A DNA stretch of 64,000 nt from contig NZ_SJOF01000001.1 of NCBI RefSeq assembly GCF_004331255.1, forward strand, positions 434,001 to 498,000. Direction: 5' to 3'. Below, one piece after another: positions 48,610-57,402 of the stretch. Positions within the stretch are counted from its first letter, which is position 1; each line of letters starts with the position of its first letter. This stretch comes from Acinetobacter sp. ANC 4173. GTDB lineage: Bacteria; Pseudomonadota; Gammaproteobacteria; Pseudomonadales; Moraxellaceae. The translations under genes and the position numbers were made by a program. Under the pieces are notes generated by a model that was not told where the DNA came from, did no database searches, and saw only the letters and a list, made by a program, of their open reading frames with translations.

Positions 48610-50539
48610 GTTGCTCTCCTTGTTGTTCTGTACTTGAATTTTGAACTTTAGACTGGCTCGCTTCTGATAAAGGTGTAGTCGATACTTTGCCATCTGTCAC
48701 ATTGGCAACAATTAGTTTATTCATCATGCCAGCGCTCATGTGATACAGCAAATGACAATGAATCGCCCACTCACCGAGTTCATCCGCAGTTAATAACGCC
48801 GTCACAGTTTTTGCAGGTGGAACTACAATGGTGTGTTTATTCGGCATATCAACCGCTGCTTGCCCATTTTCCAACTGCATAAACATGCCATGCACATGCA
48901 TCGGGTGCGCCATCATGCTGTCATTGATAAATTTGATGCGAATACGTTCGCCATACTTCACTTTCAGTGGCTCAGCATCACTAAATTTTTTCCCATTGAT
49001 GGTCCACATATAACGTTCCATGGTGCCGCCTAAACGAATCACCAGTTCACTGCTTGCTTCACGGGTATCTGGCTGTGGAGTTAATGATTTTAAGTCACTA
49101 TATTGCAAAGCCTTATCACCTGCTGGCGTAGAAGCATTTGCCCATCCCTCAACCACAGTATTCTTCTGAGTCGATGTCATCTGTTGATGCTGTGAATGAT
49201 TCGTTTCTGACATTTCCATATGATTCATCATTGAATGATCCATACCTTGCATTTCTGCGTGGTTCATCTTCGAATGATCCATACCTTGCATTTCTGCGTG
49301 GTTCATCATTGAGTGTTCCATGCCCTGCATTTCTGCATGATTCATCATTGAGTGTTCCATGACCTGCATTTCTGCATGATTCATCATTGAATGATCCATG
49401 CTCTGCATCTCTGCATGATTCATCGTTGAATGATCCATACTTGAAACTGAATGACCACTGCCATGTCCCATGTCTGCCATATTCAACAAGGCACGCGGTC
49501 GAGCTTGTGGCATCTGTATAGCTGGCTTCACAGGAGCTAGTTCATTCTGCAAGGTCCCAATGGCAAAACCTGAACGATCAATGGATTCTGCTTCAATTTG
49601 ATAATCTGCTTGTTTTGGCTCAACAATTACATCGTAAGTTTCAGCCGTTCCAATACGAAATTCATCGACACTCACAGGCTGAACAGGTTGACCATCCGCA
49701 CTGACCACTGTCATTTTTAAGTTCGGAATCCGCACGTCAAAAAAAGACATGGCGGAAGCATTAATGAAGCGTAAACGGACTTTCTCATTCGGCTTAAACA
49801 GTCCAGTCCAGTTTTGTTCAGGCGTTTTACCATTGACCAAAAAGGTATAGCCCGTCACATCGGACAGATCCGTTTTCAGCATCCGCATCTGATTCCACAT
49901 TTTACGATCAGACCATGTGGCTTTCAGTCCATCACGTTGAATTTGCTGCCATACATTGCCCAAAGTTTCACGTTGGTTTTGATAATATTCGGCAGAAATT
50001 TTTAAATTTTTCTGGATTTGATCACTTTTTTGTTCATGAAAATCCGACAGCATCACCACATAATCACGCTCAGTTTTTTCATGCTTTGCTAAAGGCTGTT
50101 TATTTTTCGGATAAATGACCAGCGCACCATACAAACCATCTTGTTCCTGTCCTTTGGAATGGGCGTGATACCAATAAGTTCCATTCTGGCGAACTTTAAA
50201 ACGGTAGACAAAATCTTGATTGGATTTAATGCCTTTAAACCCATTAAAACCAGGCACACCATCCATCAAACCAGGCAACAATAAACCATGCCAATGTAGG
50301 GATGAATCCTGATTTTTTAAATTATTATGTACGTGAATGACTGCATTATCACCTTCTTCAAATTCAAGTAATGGCGCTATAAACTTGCCGTTCACTGTAA
50401 TACGTTTCAGCGGTTTACCTGTAACATTGACCAAACCTTCATCAATGCTCAGGTGATATTCTTTCACCGCAGCCAAAGTCCAAGAAGATGAAAATATACA
50501 TAGCCCAATCAAAAGGCTTTGACGAAATAAAATAGACAT
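48596..50539 (-). CDS. copA: Multicopper oxidase CopA, copper resistance
   Basis: 647-aa periplasmic multicopper oxidase, thought to oxidise Cu(I) and bind surplus copper. Ligand motifs are LHWHGLLLPG and TYWYHAHSKGQ in domain 1, and HPMHVHGMFMQL and HCHLLYHMSAGMM in domain 3. The signal peptide lacks the twin-arginine pair usual in CopA (SILFRQSLLIGLCIFSSSW), suggesting Sec export. Between domains 2 and 3 stands a Met/His-rich repeat array. The tail EQQGEQHAHH overlaps the next gene. Second gene of the copper operon. Confidence 0.94.
   Translation of the reverse strand: MSILFRQSLLIGLCIFSSSWTLAAVKEYHLSIDEGLVNVTGKPLKRITVNGKFIAPLLEFEEGDNAVIHVHNNLKNQDSSLHWHGLLLPGLMDGVPGFNGFKGIKSNQDFVYRFKVRQNGTYWYHAHSKGQEQDGLYGALVIYPKNKQPLAKHEKTERDYVVMLSDFHEQKSDQIQKNLKISAEYYQNQRETLGNVWQQIQRDGLKATWSDRKMWNQMRMLKTDLSDVTGYTFLVNGKTPEQNWTGLFKPNEKVRLRFINASAMSFFDVRIPNLKMTVVSADGQPVQPVSVDEFRIGTAETYDVIVEPKQADYQIEAESIDRSGFAIGTLQNELAPVKPAIQMPQARPRALLNMADMGHGSGHSVSSMDHSTMNHAEMQSMDHSMMNHAEMQVMEHSMMNHAEMQGMEHSMMNHAEMQGMDHSKMNHAEMQGMDHSMMNHMEMSETNHSQHQQMTSTQKNTVVEGWANASTPAGDKALQYSDLKSLTPQPDTREASSELVIRLGGTMERYMWTINGKKFSDAEPLKVKYGERIRIKFINDSMMAHPMHVHGMFMQLENGQAAVDMPNKHTIVVPPAKTVTALLTADELGEWAIHCHLLYHMSAGMMNKLIVANVTDGKVSTTPLSEASQSKVQNSSTEQQGEQHAHH
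49205..49438 (-). repeat. Six 39-bp tandem repeats in copA
   Basis: Six in-frame units encode variants of MDHSMMNHAEMQG (13 residues, about five Met and two His each). Units 2-5 are nearly identical in DNA, and the last (MDHSMMNHMEMSE) is most diverged. This is probably a methionine-rich Cu(I)-binding region, and it can change length by slippage or unequal crossing-over. Confidence 0.95.
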
Positions 50540-50588
50540 GACTTAACCTTTATTCGAAATTAATAAAAATTTTGTTTCTGGAATAAAG

Positions 50589-51053
50589 TTAAGCTTTGGG
50601 AGGACGTAAAATTTCTTGCCAATAACCAACTAAATGCTGAGCCGTATAGCGGCCATGTAAATTGGTTAAGGCATCTGGCGGAAGCTGGGGTAGTGTTTCT
50701 GCAACAGCGGTATCAAGCCAAACGATTAAGGTTTGACAATGTAATTGAGCACAGTCCGCACATTGTTTGACTGCACTACTATGTAAACCGCTTTCGCAAT
50801 GATTCTTTTGAGCATCCATATGTGCATTATGCTGCTGATGCTGTATGGCTGCTGTTGCTGAGTGACAATTAAACTGTGTCTTATGCTCATGTTCAGAAAC
50901 AACAACTGCTGTGACTTGTTGCGCATCCGCCATTTGCTGTTGCAGCATTTGGGCATGCATCGGCATTGTGGATGCAAACACAAGACTACTCCACCCCATG
51001 ACAAAAGCCATGAAGCAAACAAAGCAAGACTGTCTGCGGAGAGTCGTTGACAC
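50589..51053 (-). CDS. Secreted Cys/His-rich protein, possible CopL-like
   Basis: 154 aa, not confidently assigned. N-terminal signal-like segment (CFVCFMAFVMGWSSLVFA), then many Met, His and Cys residues: MPMHAQMLQQQM, HEHKTQFNCH, HQQHNAHMD, HCESGLH and CADCAQLHCQT. The last 45 residues are less polar and end with Pro-Pro-Lys-Ala. First gene of the copper operon, 49 bases before copA. CopL, a Cys/His-rich protein encoded upstream of copAB in other proteobacteria, is the nearest parallel, but sequence identity has not been shown. A role in periplasmic metal binding or sensing is inference. Confidence 0.72.
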   Translation of the reverse strand: MSTTLRRQSCFVCFMAFVMGWSSLVFASTMPMHAQMLQQQMADAQQVTAVVVSEHEHKTQFNCHSATAAIQHQQHNAHMDAQKNHCESGLHSSAVKQCADCAQLHCQTLIVWLDTAVAETLPQLPPDALTNLHGRYTAQHLVGYWQEILRPPKA

Positions 51054-51266
51054 TTTTAAATTCCTAAATGAGGAAGATCATTACAGCAAAATGGATCTAT
51101 ACAGCATACTCAAGAAATGAGTGCGACACAATTTTTTCTCATTCTTCACTCACGATGACAGTTCTACTCATTAAAAAAAAATCGCTCATATTTATTATTT
51201 TTTAATCTGTATGCTTTTTAAGCTCAGCTGAATAAATCAGCTATTGTTTCAAAGCTTAATAACAAT

Positions 51267-51294
51267 AAAAAAAGAGCACAAATGTGCTCTTTTT
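51267..51294 (-). terminator. Probable terminator of rpe
   Basis: AAAAAGAGCACA pairs with TGTGCTCTTTTT around two bases, flanked by A and T runs. It lies about 140 bases after the rpe stop, so the transcript would include the repeat array. Confidence 0.75.
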
Positions 51295-51353
51295 ATACAT
51301 ATACGGTCTAATCTTTAAACACTTGATGCAAAATTGTTTATTGTTTAAACGAG

Positions 51354-51410
51354 ATATCCATATGGTTATCTACATAGATATCTACAAGCTTACCCACAAA
51401 GTTATCCACA
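51354..51410. repeat. Five DnaA-box-like 9-mers at exact 12-bp period
   Basis: 9-mers begin at 51354 (ATATCCATA), 51366 (TTATCTACA), 51378 (ATATCTACA), 51390 (TTACCCACA) and 51402 (TTATCCACA), all in the same orientation and each 12 bases after the last. The final copy is a perfect DnaA box; the others differ at one or two positions. An AT-rich block lies to the left. Confidence 0.65.
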
Positions 51411-51436
51411 ATTCAGACAACTTCTATTGATCAGGC

Positions 51437-52123
51437 TTAAACTGTAACTGAACCGACTTTGGAAAGTTCATCACGCATATCATCAATCACAGCTTTATAA
51501 TCGGGTTTACCAAAAATGGCTGAACCCGCGACAAACATATCCGCACCGGCTTCTGCAATTGCACGAATGTTTGCTGGACCAACACCACCATCGACTTCTA
51601 AACGGATATCACGACCTGAGGCATCAATAATCCTGCGCGCTTGACGTAATTTTTCCAAAGTCATTGGAATAAATTTTTGTCCGCCAAAACCAGGGTTTAC
51701 GCTCATCAATAAGATTTGATCAACTTTGTCCAAAACATAGTCAAGATAATGCAGAGGGGTTGCTGGGTTAAAGACTAAACCAGCTTTAGCGCCGCCTGCT
51801 TTAATCAACTGTAAAGAACGATCAATATGGTCAGTGGCTTCTGGATGGAAGGTAATAATATCTGCCCCCGCCTCTAAGAAATCACCAATCATACGGTCTA
51901 CAGGAGAGACCATTAAATGCACATCAATCGGCGCTTTAATGCCATAGTTTTTTAATGCCTTACATATCCCTGCACCGAAGGTTAAGTTCGGTACATAGTG
52001 ATTATCCATCACATCAAAATGCACCACGTCAGCGCCTGCTTCTAATACTTTTTCAACATCTTCACCTAGACGTGCAAAATCAGCAGATAAAATAGAAGGT
52101 GCAATTAAATAAGGCTTGGACAT
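51437..52123 (-). CDS. rpe: Ribulose-phosphate 3-epimerase
   Basis: Interconverts ribulose 5-phosphate and xylulose 5-phosphate in the pentose phosphate pathway. 228-aa TIM barrel. [17 protein letters not shown] at the start, [16 protein letters not shown] (metal and catalytic Asp), [29 protein letters not shown] and [12 protein letters not shown] with the second catalytic Asp. The last strand [13 protein letters not shown] completes the phosphate site. It is a single gene, divergent from the DUF2218 gene. Confidence 0.97.
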   Translation of the reverse strand: MSKPYLIAPSILSADFARLGEDVEKVLEAGADVVHFDVMDNHYVPNLTFGAGICKALKNYGIKAPIDVHLMVSPVDRMIGDFLEAGADIITFHPEATDHIDRSLQLIKAGGAKAGLVFNPATPLHYLDYVLDKVDQILLMSVNPGFGGQKFIPMTLEKLRQARRIIDASGRDIRLEVDGGVGPANIRAIAEAGADMFVAGSAIFGKPDYKAVIDDMRDELSKVGSVTV

Positions 52124-52281
52124 GGATTAACCTGGCTGTTCATTAATTTAATGGCATCATTATAGCAAACTGCGACCAACGTCTGTGACATTTCATTTTT
52201 GCAACATTGCGTTGCAGTGATGCACTATGCAAGCCTGCTATATTTGTTATGGTAGAGTTCCCAACCTCATGATGAAAAAAA

Positions 52282-52557
52282 ATGAAAAGCTCGAGCCAAA
52301 TTACCACACTAGAATCTGCCCGTATTGCCAAGCGTTTATATAATCACTGGAAACATAAATTTGAAGTGAAAGAAACTGAACAGCAATTTGAGATTATTAT
52401 GCCTGAAGCACAGGTTAAGCTTGTGCCACAAGCAGAATACTTAGCGGTTGAAATTACTGCATCCGCAGAAAAAATGGATCACTTAGAAAAAGTGGTGCTC
52501 GATCATTTAAGCCGTATGGCGCAGCAAGAATTCGAAACAGAATGGCAGCGGAGTTAA
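52282..52557 (+). CDS. DUF2218 domain protein
   Basis: 91-aa protein. SARIAKRLYNHWKHKFEVKE, the Gly-less strand FEIIMPEAQVKLVP and VVLDHLSRMAQQEFETEW fit the DUF2218 pattern (HK...V near the start, HLxRxAxxE near the end). Function unknown; cytosolic. It is divergent from rpe with a 158-base spacer and convergent with fghA. Confidence 0.8.
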   Translation: MKSSSQITTLESARIAKRLYNHWKHKFEVKETEQQFEIIMPEAQVKLVPQAEYLAVEITASAEKMDHLEKVVLDHLSRMAQQEFETEWQRS

Positions 52558-52581
52558 ACTCCGCCCGTGTTAAAAGGTCAG

Positions 52582-53418
52582 TTAAGATTCAAGCTGTACA
52601 GCATGAAATTGCAGATGATCATCCATAAAACTTTGAATAAAATAATAGCCATGATCATAGCCTGCATGCTCACGTAAGGTCAGGGCTTGCCCGACTTGCG
52701 CACAGGCTTGTTGAAATAATGCAGGATTCAACTGGCCATAAAATTGATCATCCAAACCTTGATCAATCAATATTTCATTAAATAAAGCACCTTTTTCACC
52801 CACCAATCCTGTCGCATCGTGCTGCTTCCACACCACTTGATCCTTACCTAAATAGTTTGAAAATGCTTTTTCTCCCCAAGGGCATTGGCTTGGTGCACAG
52901 ATAGGTGCAAAGGCAGAAACCGATTTAAATTTTTCAGGATATTTTAACGCTAGCGTTAAAGCCCCATGTCCGCCCATCGAATGACCAAAAATACCAATAC
53001 GGTTTTGTTGAACTGGGAATTGTTGCTGCACTAAATCATAAAGCTCATGAACAATGAAGCTTTCCATTTGATAATGTTCCGCCCACGGCGCTTGTGTCGC
53101 ATTGATATAGAAACCTGCACCCTGACCGATATCCCAATGATCGCCTTGCGCGACATGATCACCGCGCGGTGAAGTATCGGGCATAATTAAAATCAGCCCC
53201 AATTGTGCCGCCATGCGTTGTGCGTGCGCTTTAATCGCAAAAGTTTCTTCAGTACAAGTTAAACCCGCAAGATAAAATAAGGCAGGACAAGCCTCGCCCT
53301 CTAATGCTTGTGGAGGTAAATACACCGCAAAACGACTATCGCCTTTGAGTGTTTGGGAATTAAAACGATAAATGCGTTGCTCACCATCAAAACAGCGATT
53401 TTGTTGTAATAATTCCAT
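52582..53418 (-). CDS. fghA: S-formylglutathione hydrolase
   Basis: Esterase that hydrolyses S-formylglutathione to formate and glutathione, the last step of glutathione-dependent formaldehyde detoxification. 278-aa alpha/beta hydrolase. The catalytic Ser is in GHSMGGHGAL; the Asp lies in DQGLDDQFY and the His in GYDHGYYFI. FYLAGLTCTEETFAIKAHAQ and the CPWGEKAFSNYLG segment are specific to this family. Its usual partner, formaldehyde dehydrogenase FrmA, is not in the window. It lies 14 bases after the C13 peptidase gene. Confidence 0.94.
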   Translation of the reverse strand: MELLQQNRCFDGEQRIYRFNSQTLKGDSRFAVYLPPQALEGEACPALFYLAGLTCTEETFAIKAHAQRMAAQLGLILIMPDTSPRGDHVAQGDHWDIGQGAGFYINATQAPWAEHYQMESFIVHELYDLVQQQFPVQQNRIGIFGHSMGGHGALTLALKYPEKFKSVSAFAPICAPSQCPWGEKAFSNYLGKDQVVWKQHDATGLVGEKGALFNEILIDQGLDDQFYGQLNPALFQQACAQVGQALTLREHAGYDHGYYFIQSFMDDHLQFHAVQLES

Positions 53419-53432
53419 CTTGGGTTCCTTTT

Positions 53433-54842
53433 TTAAGGTGTATGCGCAACCGCTTGCGCTTGAACTGGTGGTGTGGTTGTTGTCGGTGGAAACAAACGCT
53501 GCTCCAATTGTGGCAGCATCAATTCCATATTTTTACCAATCGACCATTGTGGTTCAGAGGGGTCAAAGCCCTGAGCAGTTTCCCATTGCGCCACGGTGTC
53601 TTTGGCTTGTGCAAAAGCATCTTTCATCGAATGCTGTTCACGCATAGCCTGATCAAAGAAGGCGCGACCAAAATAGGTATAATCCGCTTCATTCGAGCAA
53701 CCAAATGAAGCCCGATCCGCTGCCGAAGCCGTAATAATCAAGGTATTATCATTTTGTAATGCCGAGACAAAACTACCAGAATAACAGGCTGAAATCACAA
53801 TGACCCGCCAACGAATGCCTGAACGATCTAGGGCATCTCTTAACCATTTCGGATCAACTTGTGCCAAATCCAGTGGTGCATTTTCCATTTCAAACTGATT
53901 TTGCAAACCATGCGACGTCATATAAAGGAAAAGTACATCACTTTCACGGTTCATCTGCTGACCCATACGCTTTAATGACAGTTCCATACTGGTTCGTGAA
54001 GCAATTGGAATTTCAGTGCGTGTCGCAGGATTGTTCACTAAAATCATGGAACGACCAAAGGTCCCAAAACGGGTATCAAATTGTTCACGAATGCGTTTCA
54101 CTTCAGACATAAACACATCTTGATAACTGGCACCCGCTACCCCTAAAAAGTACCAATGTGACTGAGCAAACTCGCCATATTCAATGGCTTGTAAATTTTT
54201 ATTCAGCAGTCGACTTTGTGCGTAAAAAGCGTCTTCAGCAAAAGTTGGCGGGACATCTTCAACTTTCCAGATCGGTTGGCTTTTGACGGACATCTGCCAC
54301 ACCACCAAAGTAAATAGTGTTGCCAACATAATCAGCGCACGTTCCCACCATGGCCATTTTAATTCGCGGGCAAATACCCAAACCACAGCCAGACTTTGCC
54401 AGACAAACAGCACCATAAAAATGGTCGGCAAATAATCATAAAAAGCGTACGGTAAGATATCAAGCATGCCCAAATATTGGATGAAACTTTGTAGCAGCGC
54501 GATATGGGTATCTAAAACCAACCACAATAGAGCGGGAACCAACATTAAACGTGGATTATTTACCCGTTGGGATAGGAAAATACCGACAATCAGTGCAATG
54601 AAAGGCCATAGTGCATAACTGACCAAACCCTGTGAATTAAATTCACCGACTTCACCTGCACTGAGCCAGCTAAATAAGGTGTTGGCACAACCGCCTAAAA
54701 TCCCCCAGAAAATCAGCTGTAAAATTGAAGGATGGACAATTTGTAATGCACGTCGTGAACCCAAAAACAGCCACAATCCCGCCATTTGGTTGCTTTTAAA
54801 ATCGTGCCAAAAATTAATGGAGGGCTTAAAATCAATCTTCAT
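53433..54842 (-). CDS. Membrane-anchored C13 (caspase/legumain-like) peptidase
   Basis: 469 aa. The N-terminal 190 residues hold about five membrane segments (LQLIFWGILGGCANTLF, LWPFIALIVGIFLS, LMLVPALLWLVLDTHI, YLPTIFMVLFVWQSLAVVW, RALIMLATLFTLVVWQ). The C-terminal half is a C13-type cysteine-peptidase fold with catalytic His in LYMTSHGL and Cys in VISACYSGSF, plus the flanking ITASAADRASFGCS segment that shapes the pocket. The topology predicts the catalytic domain on one side of the inner membrane. Substrate is unknown. It is directly upstream of fghA in a probable two-gene unit. Confidence 0.86.
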   Translation of the reverse strand: MKIDFKPSINFWHDFKSNQMAGLWLFLGSRRALQIVHPSILQLIFWGILGGCANTLFSWLSAGEVGEFNSQGLVSYALWPFIALIVGIFLSQRVNNPRLMLVPALLWLVLDTHIALLQSFIQYLGMLDILPYAFYDYLPTIFMVLFVWQSLAVVWVFARELKWPWWERALIMLATLFTLVVWQMSVKSQPIWKVEDVPPTFAEDAFYAQSRLLNKNLQAIEYGEFAQSHWYFLGVAGASYQDVFMSEVKRIREQFDTRFGTFGRSMILVNNPATRTEIPIASRTSMELSLKRMGQQMNRESDVLFLYMTSHGLQNQFEMENAPLDLAQVDPKWLRDALDRSGIRWRVIVISACYSGSFVSALQNDNTLIITASAADRASFGCSNEADYTYFGRAFFDQAMREQHSMKDAFAQAKDTVAQWETAQGFDPSEPQWSIGKNMELMLPQLEQRLFPPTTTTPPVQAQAVAHTP

Positions 54843-54959
54843 AAGGTTTTCAGGTGGCTAGTGCTACTCGCTTCATTGCATAGCTAGTTTATGCTTGATC
54901 GGTTTTTTATCAATATTATTTTTAAATATATAACAAATCTTTGCCCAATATTGAAGCAA

Positions 54960-55772
54960 TTATCCTAAGGTCTGATGATCGAGCTGAAAGTAGGCATCAA
55001 AACGGCAAGCATCCCCCTGCCATTGCGTATCGGGTTGTTGATCATTTAAAAATACCGCCAAACGAGGACGCTTGACCACTACACGTTTTGCAATCTGTTG
55101 AGCCAGAGGCAGCAGTTGATCCCCCAAATCCATTTCACCGTGCTCTGGCAGCAGTAAATGTAACAGTTGCATCTGCTTTTTGACCTGAGCTTGCTTTTTA
55201 ATGGCTTGTTGATTTTGATCACGCTGCGGGAACATTGGGTCTAAATACACCACATCACTGTGCTGCTGTTGCTCTGCACATTGCTTTAAATAATCTGCTG
55301 AGTCTGAAAAAACCAAATGAATCCGTGCTGCAATCGGGGCAAGATAAGAATCAGCCAATGCTTGCTGTCGCGTATCTTCCAGCAGCGTAAATAAAATTGG
55401 ATGGCGCTCCACCAAAGTGACGCTTGCACCCAGTGCAGCCAACAACAAACTGTCGTGCCCCAAACCCGCAGTCGCATCAATTAAACGTGGTTTTTCTGCC
55501 AACTGGCAAGCACGGGCGATCATTTCTGATTTGAGCGATGCACGTTTTAAACGTGGAATTTCTGCCTGCCAATCGGGCTGCATTTTCATGCCATTGGCAC
55601 ATAACCAAAGTCCTTGCCCATCGACACACAAGGCCAATTCAGGATTTAAACGTAAAAAACGCGCATTCAATTTTTCAATTGATTCGACCTGAATCTCAAC
55701 ACTACGGGATGCAAGCACAGCAGCATAGTGCTGTGCCTGAACTTGAAACTGAGGTTCTGTAAATAAATGCAT
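54960..55772 (-). CDS. rsmJ: 16S rRNA guanine(1516)-N2-methyltransferase RsmJ
   Basis: SAM-dependent methyltransferase that modifies G1516 of 16S rRNA. About 271 aa. [19 protein letters not shown] is the SAM-binding motif [15 protein letters not shown] motif II, and [12 protein letters not shown] carries the DPMFP catalytic motif IV typical of Rsm[11 protein letters not shown] follows. The start ATG overlaps the uppP stop (TAATG), so the nine extra upstream codons of the open frame are rejected. Third gene of tsaB-uppP-rsmJ. Confidence 0.92.
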   Translation of the reverse strand: MHLFTEPQFQVQAQHYAAVLASRSVEIQVESIEKLNARFLRLNPELALCVDGQGLWLCANGMKMQPDWQAEIPRLKRASLKSEMIARACQLAEKPRLIDATAGLGHDSLLLAALGASVTLVERHPILFTLLEDTRQQALADSYLAPIAARIHLVFSDSADYLKQCAEQQQHSDVVYLDPMFPQRDQNQQAIKKQAQVKKQMQLLHLLLPEHGEMDLGDQLLPLAQQIAKRVVVKRPRLAVFLNDQQPDTQWQGDACRFDAYFQLDHQTLG

Positions 55773-56593
55773 TACCAAGTGACCCAACCTGTCCACCAAG
55801 TTGCCAAAATAAATAAACCAAAGCCAATACGGTAATATGCAAACGCAGTAAAGTCGTGTTTAGATACATAACGAATCAAGGCGCGGATGACGATAAGTGC
55901 AGAGATAAATGCCACAATAATTCCGACAGCCAGAACAGCCATATCATTACTGTGCAAATCAGCACGCATTTTATACATATCCAGTAAACCTGCACCCATT
56001 AGGACAGGAATACCAAGGAAGAAGGAGAATTCCGCTGCTGCTTTACGCGATACACCCAAAAATAAAGAACCAATAATGGTTGAGCCTGAACGTGAAGTCC
56101 CAGGGAACAAGGCTAAACATTGAATTAAGCCAATCAAAGTCGCTTGTTTATAAGTTAAGTCATCAACTTCCTGAGTTTGAATGCTGTGTGGACGGCGTTC
56201 AGCCCATAAAATAATGAAACCACCCACAATTAAAGCAATCGCAACGGTAATCGCATTAAATAAATAAGCTTTAATCACATCGCCAAAGCTTAAGCCCACA
56301 ATCACAATCGGTATAGAGGCAATAATTAAGTTAATGCTTAAACGGCGACCTTGTTCTTGTCCTTTTAGACCACCAATTAAAGCGCCCCAAAGTTTACCCC
56401 AATACTCATAAATTACGGCTGCAATCGCACCAATCTGCACGGCAACTGCAAACATATCTCTTTTTTCAATGGTCCAGAAATCTAGAAGTTGACCTGCTAA
56501 GATTAAGTGCCCAGTACTTGAAATTGGTAGAAATTCAGTAATCCCCTCTACCAAGCCCATTATGGCCGCTTTAAACAATAATAAAAGATCCAT
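55772..56593 (-). CDS. uppP: Undecaprenyl-diphosphatase UppP (BacA)
   Basis: Dephosphorylates undecaprenyl diphosphate in the inner membrane, recycling the peptidoglycan lipid carrier. 273 aa with about eight helices. [19 protein letters not shown] is the conserved (E/Q)-rich motif with the catalytic Glu; [17 protein letters not shown] is the second conserved loop, followed by [14 protein letters not shown]. It starts eight bases after tsaB and overlaps rsmJ. High dosage gives bacitracin resistance in other bacteria. Confidence 0.97.
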   Translation of the reverse strand: MDLLLLFKAAIMGLVEGITEFLPISSTGHLILAGQLLDFWTIEKRDMFAVAVQIGAIAAVIYEYWGKLWGALIGGLKGQEQGRRLSINLIIASIPIVIVGLSFGDVIKAYLFNAITVAIALIVGGFIILWAERRPHSIQTQEVDDLTYKQATLIGLIQCLALFPGTSRSGSTIIGSLFLGVSRKAAAEFSFFLGIPVLMGAGLLDMYKMRADLHSNDMAVLAVGIIVAFISALIVIRALIRYVSKHDFTAFAYYRIGFGLFILATWWTGWVTW

Positions 56594-56601
56594 ATCTAAC
56601 C

Positions 56602-57270
56602 TTAAGTTGCTTTAATTTGTTCTGGAATTTTTTTCCATGCATTATCACGTAAATACACGGGAAGGGCTTGTTCTGCCTTGACCCATTGTGCTTTGAGCGC
56701 CGCTGCACGTGCAATTTGAGCAATATCTTGTGCCGTCGCGACCACCTCTTTAAATTCTAAAGCATCAGGCTTAATTAAAGCTGAACCTGAACCCACCAAA
56801 GTAAATTGGGTGATGCTGGCGGCCTGTTGATAATCTAATAATTGTTCTTCATCAACCGCCTGCATAATGCCTTGATCGTTCAGTTGAAAACTCGCGATAT
56901 ACACTTCATTCATACGTGCATCAAGTACTGTCGTCACAGCGGTCAAACCGTGCAGACGATAAGCGGCTTGCGCCAAAGCTTGTAAAGTTGATACAGGAAT
57001 CACAGGGAGGTCATGTGCCCATGCGAGTGCTTGCGTCACGGCGGCGTTAATACGCACGCCACTGAATGAACCCGGACCACGACTAAAAGCTATCGCAGTT
57101 AAATCTTCTGTCGTTACACCTAATTGAGCATAGCCCTGTTCAATCATTGGTAAAATGGTTTGCGTTTGAGCCTTTGCACGCGTATCTAATTGGAAAAACA
57201 GCTCTTGATTTTCATCTACGATAGAAACAGAACACTGTTCATTGGCTGTTTCTAATGCCAGCAATTTCAT
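56602..57270 (-). CDS. tsaB: tRNA threonylcarbamoyladenosine synthesis protein TsaB
   Basis: Partner of TsaD and TsaE in making t6A at position 37 of ANN-decoding tRNAs. 222 aa. MKLLALETANEQCSVSIV opens the ASKHA fold; LTAIAFSRGPGSFSGVRI is the TsaB/TsaD GPGSFTGxR-type motif, and LDARMNEVYIASF follows. The ATG at 57270 is chosen over the TTG two codons upstream because AGGG lies about 7 bases before it. First gene of a tightly packed tsaB-uppP-rsmJ unit; rimI, often adjacent, is elsewhere in the window. Confidence 0.94.
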   Translation of the reverse strand: MKLLALETANEQCSVSIVDENQELFFQLDTRAKAQTQTILPMIEQGYAQLGVTTEDLTAIAFSRGPGSFSGVRINAAVTQALAWAHDLPVIPVSTLQALAQAAYRLHGLTAVTTVLDARMNEVYIASFQLNDQGIMQAVDEEQLLDYQQAASITQFTLVGSGSALIKPDALEFKEVVATAQDIAQIARAAALKAQWVKAEQALPVYLRDNAWKKIPEQIKAT

Positions 57271-57360
57271 GCTCAACCCTGCTTCAACTTTATCTTAAAA
57301 AACGAGGGCTATCATACTCTACTCAATTCTTGGACGCGAGAAGTTCCCCATCTAGATACA

Positions 57361-57386
57361 AAAAAACCAAGCATTCGCTTGGTTTA
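57361..57386 (-). terminator. Terminator of the gamma-carbonic anhydrase gene
   Basis: AAACCAAGC pairs with GCTTGGTTT around a four-base loop, followed on the minus strand by TTTTTG. Confidence 0.85.
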
Positions 57387-57402
57387 AAAATCAACACTTT
57401 TG

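Larger units (their letters stand above)
51054..51436. other. 383-base spacer between copper operon and rpe
   Basis: It contains the copper operon promoter region (about 51060-51180, no recognised regulator box), an AGCTGA/TCAGCT inverted repeat (51226-51242), a terminator (51267-51294), an AT-rich block with GTTTA repeats (about 51335-51350) and the 12-bp-period repeat array (51354-51410). No gene was recognised. Confidence 0.6.

Noticed and set aside
48610..48693. Longer 127-aa version of the small copper gene starting at 48693
   Set aside because: The extra 28 residues lie wholly inside copA, are basic and would hide the signal peptide; the ATG at 48609 has a ribosome site and matches the copB start by homology.
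51354..51410. Chromosomal origin oriC
   Set aside because: No dnaA, rpmH, gidA or parAB nearby and only one perfect DnaA box; kept as a DnaA-box-like array only.
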